Assembly: GCA_963682025.1 (NCBI GenBank)
Contig: OY821522.1
Location: 30,112,701-30,176,700, forward strand
Length of the DNA stretch: 64,000 bases
Direction of reading: 5' to 3'
From: Cordilura impudica
Lineage: Eukaryota > Arthropoda > Insecta > Diptera > Scathophagidae
Positions 22,809 to 32,506 of the stretch are shown one piece after another. Position 1 is the first letter of the stretch; every line of letters begins with the position of its first letter. The notes beneath the pieces were generated by a model, which worked only from the letters and a program-made list of their open reading frames with translations, did not search any database and had not been told where the DNA came from. The translations under genes were made by a program, and so were the position numbers.

Positions 22809-23480
22809 ATTCCGCTTTTCAATTTTTCACGTCCGCACCGCTTGAGTGTTAGCAACGATTGAGTTGGTTTGTTCCTGGATTTCGATTTGTATTTTTTCCA
22901 AGAAATTATAATATTGGAAATTGTTCTTACGTTTCTTAAGGCAGTTGTTCGAACTGAATTTGGTGACTATTTCAGCTACGGAAGAAGGGGACAGGTTGTA
23001 GTTTTTTAGCTCTGCGGTGATATCCTCAGTTTTTATGCAGGGTCAACCGTGTAAAAAAGTGGTGTATAACCTATTATCTTGGAGCGATATGAATGAAACT
23101 CCAACTTACTCTCTTTAAGAATTTGCTTGTAGCATTCGTACAATTCTTTACTTAGAGCAAAAATTTTGGTACAAATTGAAGTACGTTTGAAAATACAATC
23201 TTTACAATTAGTTTTTGTATTTCTGTAAATGAGGCGTTAGCTTCAACAACAATAGGTGGAGGTTTGCGTTGTTTAACCTCGTTAATATTTGATACAGGGG
23301 TTACGTCCATATCATTAAGGCCAGCAAGCAGGCTAAATCTGTTGCTTGAAGTTGACGCGATATTCGGGGTAAAACCAGGAGGAAGTTTTTCATCTTCTTG
23401 TTGGTAAAAAGCTTTCTTTTTGTTGAAGATTTGGCCCCTCGGGCCATCGCTAGATTTGTTATTCTTGTTTTAAGCTGAAT
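22809..23480 (-). pseudogene. LINE B ORF1, N-terminal part
   Basis: On the - strand, across frameshifts, this reads NRFSLLAGLNDMDVTPVSNI and KPPPIVVE, followed nearer to 22980 by EDITAELKNYNLSPSSVAEI, which resembles the N-terminal half of Jockey ORF1. The zinc-knuckle end of the same ORF lies beyond LINE A at 18.1 kb. The order and orientation agree with one ORF1 split by LINE A. Confidence 0.55.
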
Positions 23481-25034
23481 TGACTACCACGTGAATTCAA
23501 ATGAGATCAAGAATAGTCAATTGCAAAAACAAAATATACACTTGTTTTTAATTTCAAATAGTTGTACTCTAAGCGCTTTAATTATTTACACGACCGCTCG
23601 TAAGGAGAAATAGATTCGAACTGCAGCTATGTTCTGTAACTCTCACATCGGAAAGTTTTCACATGGAACGTATAAAAGTTTGCTCTGACAAACATTCGGT
23701 TAATAAGGTAATTGTTTCTTCGGAAGGCATTAAACTCAATTCTCTATAAGATAACATGTTTCTTAAAAGTTATACGAAACTTTTAGCAAAGTACCTACGG
23801 TTCAGCTAAGACCGTTTCGATATATGAGTAGGCAATACTACGAAACGCTTTAAAAAACTGCAAACGAGCATAATTTAACCATAGTAAACTTTTAGCCCCC
23901 TAATTAATCAGAAAAATATTCTTGTACAAAAAAGGCAGCGTGTTATCATAAAAGTTGGCTATATGAGCCAATTTGATTTCGCCACACATATGTAGATCTT
24001 AGAGCAGGACATACATCCAGCATTACATTACAGGTAAATGCACAATCTAAAGTATACAAAGCGACATTAATTTAAGTTCTTATATTTTTATATATACAAC
24101 TTTATGTTTACTTTTATTTGTTTTTTATTTTTTGACAGCTGACTTGGAATATTCCAATAACAACGTAACCAGTGTTGTAACTTCTCACATTAAGATACGG
24201 ACACAGTTTTTACTCACAAATCGAGAAACAGTGGAATTTTTTGTTTCATACTTTTCCGATGTGAGAACTTTTCACATAAAATACAGAACACGGGTACTGA
24301 TTATTGTAACTATAAATTAGTAGATCTAACCGGAAAAGACCTTGGTGTATACCACGCAAAATATTTGCAAAAGGCCAACTCGTAAAACCCCCACATGACC
24401 GCTTCAGTTGATTTCTTCCTTTCACAGAAATCAAAATCATCCTTTTGTGTACAACATACAAAAGAAAAAAATTAAAACCATTGGCGACGGCTTTGCTATA
24501 TTCTCCATTTATTGTATTGGCTGGCCATGAATAAATCGAAAAAATAAAGAACACCTTATATGGTTTTATTGTTTGCCAATTTTTTTTGTATATGCAAAAA
24601 TTCTATTTTTAATACATTGAGTTTTGGCGGAATTTTTTTAGCCTCTTCGATTATTTTAACATCAACTCAATGGCAATCTTTCTCGTTCGCCCCCTTTGTA
24701 TTCAGCTATTGATATCAGCTTACACATTCCTTCATTAATCGCACTTACACTCTCTTATTCGAATATGAGTTGGTACTATTTTTTTACGTAACGAGTATGA
24801 TTATGAATGTATACATACATGGATAAACATTTGAATGGTTGCGAATTTTTTTTTTGGAAAAAAACTGGTTTTGCAAATTTACTGCATGTGCAAAAATTTG
24901 AGTTTTCTAGGTGACAATAATGACGCCATAAAAACGTTGGATCATTCAAGTTTTGCCGATTGAATTGAAGTTTAGGCATTTAAAGTGATGAGGTTGTTAA
25001 GACAACGGAAAAACAAAAGTTTCAATTTTAATTA
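23481..25034. other. Noncoding interval, possible LINE B 5' UTR at its left end
   Basis: 23481 to about 23700 may be the LINE B 5' UTR (the - strand reads CCTTACGAGCGGTCGTG). The rest shows no supportable gene. The motif TTCTCACATTAAG at about 24180 and a diverged CCGATGTGAGAACTTTTCAC at about 24257 form a loose inverted pair. Short ORFs in this part have no family features. Confidence 0.4.
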
Positions 25035-25200
25035 ATGAGTGAGAAAAGTGAAGAAAAGTTAAATAAACGTGAAAAAGAAATCGTGTTACAACTAAAATTT
25101 ATAAAACCGAAAAGACAGAAAACACATAAATTTTGGAACATTAGGCCGAGGCCACGCAATGAGCGGCATATGAGCGGCATTTTTGAGCGGCTAAGCGGCG
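25035..25200 (+). pseudogene. Truncated N-terminus of an unrecognised protein
   Basis: The ATG at 25035 starts a polar, lysine-rich frame (KREKEIVLQLKFIKPKRQKT, then HKFWNIRPRPRNERHMSG). It loses its character at 25201, where CACAGTGG begins directly after CGGCG. The KFW...RP...R pattern is loosely like the N-terminus of PIF/Harbinger-type proteins, but I cannot assign it. It could be a transposase cut by a Transib insertion. Confidence 0.3.
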
Positions 25201-26344
25201 CACAGTGGACCATATTTTGAGAAGGCGGCCAAAAATCATTTTTTTTTGTCACCGATTTTAAAGTTATGTTATTCATTTGAAAGCAAATGCTAGTAAACCA
25301 CGGGTGCCAAAAAATTGCGACTCTATCTCAACTATATCACAGCGAAAAGGGTCTTCGAAAATGGGCTTTCTCAGTATTTTGCTAAAATTAAATATTTCTT
25401 TGTAAATTTTTATTTTTGAATGACTGTAACTTTTTTGATTTAAAAGATTTTGAAGTGAAATAAATTTTTTATAATTTTTTGGCTTGCATACCATTAATGT
25501 TAAAAATGTAAAATCACTGAGTCATTCCGAAATTTAAAAAAAAAATTTTTTAAAAAAGGTCCAAATTTTCCGAAAATCTCGTACTTACTAGAGCATAACT
25601 CCTGCCAGTCAAAAGCAGTCAGAAAAAATCTTGCATTCTTCTATAGTCCGAACCCCCCCCCCCCCCCTATACTCCTATACCCCATTATACACCTGCCAGT
25701 TTCCGCCCGTGTGCACCAGAACAATTTTTCTGACCCAAGGTTAGATATTTTCTGCAAAATTTATGAATACAAAAGTTGTCCACTATGTGGTTAGGACATA
25801 TTAAGTTTGAGGTGATGTTTGTAACTACCAAAAATATTGGACCTTTATCCATCTTTTATTATACGGATCGACTCAAAAACACTTTCTGAGTCGATTAAAC
25901 GATGTCCGTCCGTCCGTCTGAGTGTTATGAATACAAAAGTTGGTCGTACCGGTGCACCGCGGTGTATTTTTCTGCGTGTCGGTAGAGTTGTCAGGAGTTG
26001 TGATATACTTATAAAAAAGGGTTGAGATATAATGCGCTTAATTGTGGTACATTTACATAGGTATCTTTCAAAAACATTAATAGTCTGAATTAGAGTTATA
26101 TAGTTTAAATACCTGACAAAATGGGAATCAATTTAAATAACAGGTAAATGGTAAAAAAAAAACTATTGCGACATAGCCCTTTAGATATGAGCAGGTATGC
26201 TTCACCTTTTAAAAGGTGTTAGGGTGTGGGTTTTTTATGCTTCTAAAAGTGGTAATAAAAGATAAAAATTTTTATTTTACATAATTGCAAGAAAGAGTAT
26301 TTATAATAATGTTTCCACAATTATTATTCATTACAATTTGTGCA
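25201..26344 (+). other. Repeat-rich leader of the Transib-like copy 1
   Basis: It begins CACAGTGGACCATATTTTG, a plausible Transib/RSS-like terminus. It includes a run of 15 C at 25653-25667 and, at about 25840-25940, a diverged copy of the fly interspersed repeat seen at 51.2 kb (GATGTCCGTCCGTCCGTCTG, opposite orientation). TATGAATACAAAAGTTG occurs twice (25762 and 25928). No gene is seen. Confidence 0.4.
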
Positions 26345-28832
26345 ATGGCTAAAGGTGCTATTACACGAAATGTTTTTTACATATGTACTGTCACTTTTTT
26401 TATCCATATGAAATTCCTCATGGCTGTCAAAATTGTCTTTTACATACGATTCATAATTTTTGCTATCACACGTGCATATGAATTTCCGTATGACTTAACC
26501 TCTAAATGTAAACAACAGCTGATTTAATGTGTGAATTTACAAAAATGTATTGTTAAAAAAAGATATATATTTTTTAATTGTTAATTAATACTAAACAATT
26601 TATTTTTCTTTCAATATTAATCTTTAAAATTTACTCTGTTTTTCTTTCGCCACAAGCAGTGTTGTATTTTCACATGTTTGTCATGCAAAAATAGAACCTG
26701 TTCTAATTGAAAAATGTACATGTGACTTTCCTCATGTATTGTACATAAACAATGTTTGATATGTATCACACGATGTGTACAACTTTTGTTGTGGGAAAAT
26801 TTGACAGTACATATGTAAAAAACACATCATGTAATAGCACCTTAAGTACTGTTACAGAGATCTGGCAGATATTTATTTTCAACGAAATGATGTAGACGAT
26901 TTAATTTTGCACATAGTGAGCAACGACTTCTTTAAGAATTGTAACCTAGAAGACATTGAAATGCACAAAGGAAAAATTACTAATTTTGCATCGAATTTGA
27001 AAAGACGGTACATTGAATGCTCTCATAGCAAGGCAAAGATGTACAAACGTTACCAAGACTGGTTAATAAAGGAACTTATTTTTGAGAGTGCATCTACAAC
27101 TGCCAACGAAAGTGAAAAAAGTGTCGACAAGCAAAACCAATTGACGGATGTAGTGAAAGATCTCGAAGGCGCAAGCTGGAGAATATCAATGAAGAAATTT
27201 CTCAAAGAATTATTAAGGATTCATTTTTGCACCAAATTCAACCAACCCAAAAAAAAAAATAAAATTTAAATAATTGAAAAAATAGTAGAAGGGAGCCCAA
27301 GGCGCACAAAGAGGATTTTGAAAAGCATTCCTACACCAATTGAAGATAAGAAATTTACGCCGGAAGAAGCGTCCGCCCTATTTTTGGATTTGAAATTGAC
27401 CAAAAATCAATATAAGGTATTGCGGAAAATCAATATAAGAATTGTGGGATTTTTTCAGAGTATCGAGATTTAGTTTCTGCCAAAAAAGAATGCTTACCTT
27501 CACAATCTGCTATTAGTGTCACTTCAACATCAGCAGAAATAAAATTGCACGATCTCCTTGAACATACTGCAGAACGATTGCTAAATACGCTTGATACTGT
27601 TCATTTAAAAAAAATTGGTAATTGCAGCATTACTTTAATTTCTAAATGGGGACGTGATGGATCCTCTGGTCAAAAACAATACAAGCAATTTAATGCCGAA
27701 AATTCATCAGATGCTAATTTATTTATGGTATCTTTCGTTCCATTGCGCTTAAGAGCCATCAACTAGTAGAGCAACATAAATTGATATATGGAAAACTGAA
27801 ATTCCTTCTTCAACAAATTATTGCAGACCAATAAAATTTGCATTCAAAAAGGAAACCAAAGATGTCATAACTGAAGAAGTTCAAAAAATAAAAGATCAAA
27901 GAACTTCAACCAGTAATATTTAAATTTGATAACCAAGATATTGAAGTAATTTTTAAAATGTGTCTCACAATGATTGATGGAAAAGTTGCACAAGCTTTAA
28001 CCGAAACAAAGTCATCGTCAAGCTGCATTATATGCCAAAAGACATCAAGTCAATTAAGCCAACCCCCACCACAAGACGATAATTTTAAGATGCCTAAGAA
28101 TTTGGAATGTCCCCTCTTCATGTTAGAATACGTTTTATGGAGCATATTCTTAAATTGGGTTATGACTTGGAATATGGTCCGTTAGGCGAAACAGTGAGAA
28201 AAAATAAAAAAAAAATTAAGAAAAAGAAAGCAAAAAAACAAATTCAAGAAAAATATCTACAGCTAGGCCTCATAATCGACCAACTAAAACGAGGAGAAGG
28301 AATCTCAAATGATGGAAATACTGCAAGGAAATTTTTTTCCGATCCAGAAACTGCAACATCTATCACAGGTGTAGATCATGAATTAATAAGACGATTCCAA
28401 GTCATATTACAAGTTGTAGCATGCAGCAAAAAGATAAATGCAAAAAAATTTGGAGAGTACGCCAATACAGCTACACTTTATAACGAAAAATACTATTGGA
28501 GATATATTCCATCCACAGTTCTTAAAATGTTGTACCATGGGTAACAAATAATTCAAAACATTATACTACCAATAGGAGATCTATCTGAAGAAGCGCAAGA
28601 AAAAAGGAACAAAGACTACAGATTCTTTCGCGAGCACAACACAAGGAAAATGTCCAGATGTTGTACTAATGAAGACCTTATCACTATTTTGTTGTGCACT
28701 TCAGATCCATATATGTCCAACATTCGTCAAAAATGGAAAACTACCTCTATTGAATTAGACGAAGAAGCTAAACAACTTCTAGAAGATGAAAATCAAGGCT
28801 ATTTAGAAGAAATTTTTACTAAAATTGGTTGA
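26345..28832 (+). pseudogene. RAG1/Transib-like transposase, copy 1
   Basis: The ATG at 26345 gives MAK, is then split by a MITE (26353-26842), and resumes as YCYRDLADIYFQRND. Downstream, across many breaks, the core is recognisable: LLEHTAERLLNTLDTV, KWGRDGSSG (first catalytic Asp) near 27660, TMIDGKVAQALTETKSSSSC with CIIC (second Asp plus zinc CxxC) near 27970-28030, SPLHVRIRFMEHILKLGY, GNTARKFF near 28315, STVLKMLYHG, and EEAQEKRNKDYRFFREHNTR (Glu region) near 28590. The layout matches copy 2 at 53-55 kb and the D-D-E plus C2H2 zinc layout of RAG1 and Transib. It is inactive, with multiple stops and the histidine box damaged. Confidence 0.7.
26353..26842. mobile_element. 490-bp MITE with TAA target duplication
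   Basis: The ends are inverted repeats of about 40 bp (AGGTGCTATTACA... and ...TGTAATAGCACCT, with CATATGTACTGTCA further in). TAA at 26350-26352 and 26843-26845 brackets it. The 3-bp TAA duplication fits PIF/Harbinger MITEs. Removing it rejoins ATGGC-TAAGTAC so that the transposase starts MAKYCY in frame. There is no coding capacity. Confidence 0.85.
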
Positions 28833-30059
28833 TTTAAAATACTTTTTCATTACACTAACAATAAGTTACACTTTTTTTATATAGTTAAAAAATTTTCTTG
28901 ATTTAAAAATTTATATATTTTGTAAATTTACAATAAAAATTGTTATATTTCATAAGTTTACCATAAAAATTGATATAGAAATATTTAAAAAGACAATAAA
29001 AAAAATTTAACTTAAGCAAAAACATACGAGTTTTTCACTGAAACTTCTCTATCTTGAACCAATATAAGGTAACTTTTACGTTCGCTGCTTAATAAATTAT
29101 ATTTGAACTCGGGATCATTCAAAAAAAAAAACAACCTTTGGCATTTTCTGAAAAAAAATAAATTGTTAAAAAGTATTAGTTGTAAAATTAACTGAAAAAA
29201 TAAGACATTATATTAAAAAAAACCTTTTTTTAACTTTTAACACTTCACTTTTGTACTAAAATTCAACTACAAATGAAAAAAAGCCACTTGTCGCTTGAAA
29301 CTTGAAATATTGTGAGTTTGAAATTAAATTCTGTAAAATATTAACCAAAATTGCTATTTGAGAAAGACCTAATAGAAACTACTATTACTATTGAATATTA
29401 TATATGTATATAACAAAGATTAAACAAAATTTTAAAGAAAATCTATTTATGGGAGCAAAACTCCAGTGAAAACTCCCCATTGAAGCTTAAAAGCAGTATT
29501 TTCAACTTTGTTAAACTGCCGTTGGCATCAATCAAATACAACAAGACATATGAACAAAAACTAACAATAATCACAACAGTACGAAGAACTTTATCAAAAA
29601 CAACAATAAAATAAACATCAAGAAGAAAAGGTCAAGACAATCAAGGTGAACATAGTTTAAGCTAAGACGTCCTATGTTTCGTACAGTACAGTTCAGTTGG
29701 TTAACATTAAATATTTTGTATATTATTATAATATTAGCAGATTCCAGCACTCGAAATTCGAGTGCAAATTCTTGGAAATTTTATTTTTTCATATAATAAA
29801 GACCCTAAAGTTATGCTTCACAAATCAACTCATTTTAAACGAAGAAAACAAACTCAACACATTAACACTAAACACAATAAAATTAAAATCTGTAAATCAG
29901 GGTAACAGCTAAGAATAAATACCTTTCAAATGATAAATTTTATGTCAAAATCGGGGTAAAACTGTGAAACTTACATCGGTCACAAGAAATCGCCTTGCCT
30001 ATTAATATTATAGATTAATAACTATTTAATAATTAATTACAAAAGTAAAATTGTACTAA
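28833..30059. other. AT-rich noncoding interval
   Basis: No gene is seen. At about 29925-29965 the segment CTTTCAAATGATAAATTTTA with AAAATCGGGG resembles the reverse complement of 25230-25280, so the right end of Transib-like copy 1 may be near 29.9-30.0 kb, but its terminus is not preserved. Confidence 0.4.
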
Positions 30060-30470
30060 AATTAATATTCTTCTAAGAAAATAAAAGCGTTCTAATTAAA
30101 TAAATTTTTCTAACTATAAAATTTAAATTAAATATAAAATTTGTTAGATATAAAAAATTTGCTAAATTTAAAAATTTTTCTTAAGAATAAAATTTTGCTA
30201 TACATTTGGCTAAAATATAAAAATTTTACTATATGTAAAAATTTTCGATATATATAACAATGTTCTCTAATTATAAAATTAAACTAAAAATAAAAGTTCT
30301 CTAAATAGGAAATGTTCCGAAACATAAAAATTTGTCTAAAAATAAAATTAAACTAAAAATTTTTCTTACGTTCATAAAATTTTTTAAATAAAATTTTCTT
30401 ATTACGAAATTATGCTAAAATAAAATAGTGCTATAATTAAATATGTTGCTAAACTTAATTTAAAAATTAA
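30060..30470. repeat. Degenerate 17-19 bp tandem array
   Basis: About twenty imperfect units of the type TGCTAAAAATAAAATTTT (for example GCTAAATTTAAAAATTTTT and ACTATATGTAAAAATTTT) follow each other. This is minisatellite-like sequence with strong unit drift. Confidence 0.6.
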
Positions 30471-30720
30471 AACCCGTAAAATGAAGGGTGAATAAAATAT
30501 TGTATAGCCCAACGTAGAAAACCAAAGCCAAACCCAATTTTTTTTATTTATGTGCGTTACCTCCAAAGAAGATGGAAATTCAGGTAACATGGTAGGGAGG
30601 GCAATAAAGGGGCACAACACCTAGTCCCCACCTGAAAGAAAGTATGTCCGTCCATCCCTTAGATGCCGTAATTTTTTCGACAGTTTTGTTTTTAAATCGC
30701 ACGTGAAAATCTGTAGTGTG

Positions 30721-30806
30721 GTTTCCCTGGGTCTTAACAACATCCCACCCATCCGGCGAGCTAGGCCCCCTGCCAGCACGTGCGACCAGTTAAGGCTCAG
30801 GGAAAC
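30721..30806. repeat. Inverted repeat inside the right end of element Y
   Basis: GTTTCCCTGGGTCTTAAC at 30721-30738 pairs with GTTAAGGCTCAGGGAAAC at 30789-30806 (16 of 18 complementary) across a 50-base loop. The right arm belongs to the terminal repeat. Confidence 0.6.
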
Positions 30807-30841
30807 GGAAGCGGAAGATTCCACCACACCGTACCATTACA
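30764..30841 (-). repeat. Element Y right terminal inverted repeat
   Basis: Reverse complement of 3909-3986 with 4 mismatches. It ends CCGTACCATTACA and is followed by the ATAC duplication at 30842-30845. Confidence 0.8.
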
Positions 30842-31324
30842 ATACCAATTGATAATGAGGTTTCATTGCAATTCCGGTAGATTTTTGCATGTTCACCCAA
30901 CCAAGAGAAGAACTAATTGAAAAAGTCTTCCCAAATATACAACAGCAATACTTAAATCGTGCTCGGTTGAGTGAAAGAGCTATATTGGCTGGAAAAAATA
31001 AGGATGTCAATGATTTGAATTTAATCATTCATTTTTAAATAGTTGGCGATTGATCATATACTGTGAAGAAAAAAGAAGGCGTAGTACATTATCCAACTGA
31101 ATTTTTGAATTCTCTTGATTTACTAAAAATGACACCACATAATTTACAATTGAGAATCGGATTTCCAATGATTCTGTTTCGTAATATAAGCAACAATTGA
31201 AGTAACAATTTTAAATGGGAATTCCAAAGAGGAATATGATTTAATAATACGCATCCCAATGATTCCCACTGATATGCCATTTGAATTTCACAGTTCCCCA
31301 TTCGTTTGGCTTTTGCAATGACTA
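30842..31324 (+). pseudogene. Helitron RepHel helicase, fragment 2 (motifs IV-V)
   Basis: The + strand reads IPIDNE at its start, then [72 protein letters not shown] and IIRIPMIPTDMPFEF, with stops and frameshifts between blocks. This is the middle-to-late part of Helitron helicases. It ends at TTTTGCAATGACTA, exactly before element X, and fragment 3 continues with the next codons at 62655. Confidence 0.8.
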
Positions 31325-31398
31325 CACTGTACAACAATTTCAAACTTTTTCCAGAATTACGGGGTTCCGACGATTGATTCTGGTGGAGGAGAACAAAA
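31325..31398 (+). repeat. Element X left terminal repeat, outer piece
   Basis: It contains TTACGGGGTTCCGACGATTG and ATTCTGGTGGAGGAG, the reverse complement of about 62595-62640. It is cut after a short A-run by a fly interspersed repeat and continues at 51366. Confidence 0.8.
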
Positions 31399-32506
31399 AA
31401 AACAAGTAAGAAAATTATAGTCGGCCTAGACCGACCATATGATACCATATACAACGCGTTTAGAGACCCTATCTCAACGAACTGGACATAGAAAATAAGC
31501 ATAAACCAAATTTGAGTGGGATTTTTATTAATTTTTTTGGCTGCAGATATGAAAAAGTTCATATCGGATGCTATATCTGTATGGAGACTATGCCCAAAAA
31601 TGGAGCGATCCTGACTATGTTTGGTAAAGTCTCTTGTATTTTGCAAAAATATACACAAACAAAATTTGAGAAGAATCAGTGCAATATTTTTGTTTTTTGA
31701 TAGATTTAGGTGAAGATCGGGAAGCAGCTCTATATGGGGCCTATGACTAAGAGTTGTCCCATAGGGATCATTTTTGGACTACTTATAATGGATGTAATAA
31801 ACGCATATAAACCCAATTTGGGTAAGATCTATAAGACAATTTGGATCTTATAATAATAATTGCCAGGATATTCTCGTCGAAGCCAGGATTAACAAAAGCG
31901 ATTTTAGTTTTTTTTTAACAAAAGCGATTTTAGTTTTTTTTTATCCAGTTAATGATCTTTATTTGAACAAAGGTTAAGATTTTTCCAGAGAACTAGCGTA
32001 GATTTCCCATCTCAGGCACGATCATTTCGCGGTTGCATCACTACTGCTCCCAGTTATGTCTTGTCATGTCATTTTAAAAAAGGAGGGTAACTGTATTAGT
32101 TAATACTAAGCCTGGGACCTATGGCCAGTAGTATCCCTGTGCACTACTACTACACACTATAGTGTCTGGGAACTATGGCTGTTACAAACCAGTAGTAACC
32201 CCGCTCACTACTACTACATTGTCTGGGAACTATGGCTGTTACAAACCAGTAGTATCCCCGCTCACTACTACCAGCTGCGTTTTTTCCATCACTGTATGTG
32301 GCTACTAGCGAAGCTATTACAGACTTGCACTAGCTGTCTGCACACGATGACAGGTCGAACCGAACTGAAGTGGTAGTAGAATGAACCTTCATATATAAAT
32401 GGTATGTTGCTAAAATGAAAGAGAATTAATTATCGTGTATGAGTGAGAGTTGGATTATAACTAATACATTTCTCGAAACCAACTGAAGTTGTAGTAGAAT
32501 GTACAC

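Larger units (their letters stand above)
3909..30841. mobile_element. Element Y: inverted-repeat transposon interval interrupting the Helitron
   Basis: The two ends are 78-bp inverted repeats with 4 mismatches, starting TGTAATGGTACGGTG. They are flanked by the direct repeat ATAC (3905-3908 and 30842-30845). Joining the flanks over one ATAC copy restores the Helitron helicase frame, which argues for one insertion rather than two unrelated repeats. The TGTNRN start and 4-bp duplication fit the rule known for Ginger transposons, but I find no Ginger integrase outside the nested retroelements, so the family stays open. Nearly all of the 27-kb interior is later insertions described separately. Confidence 0.6.

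Noticed and set aside
25653..25667. Run of 15 cytosines as a functional element
   Set aside because: A homopolymer in repeat-derived sequence; no flanking structure supports a function and the length may be an assembly artefact.
30060..30470. CRISPR-like regular array
   Set aside because: Units are contiguous and degenerate with no conserved repeat/spacer pattern, in eukaryotic DNA.
3909..30841. Interpretation of element Y as a Maverick/Polinton
   Set aside because: The length fits, but the duplication is 4 bp rather than 6, the ends do not start with AG, and no DNA polymerase B, capsid or packaging ATPase is present.
31089..31658. 189-residue ORF on the - strand
   Set aside because: Antisense of Helitron helicase fragment 2 and the element X end; the + strand reading has clear family motifs.
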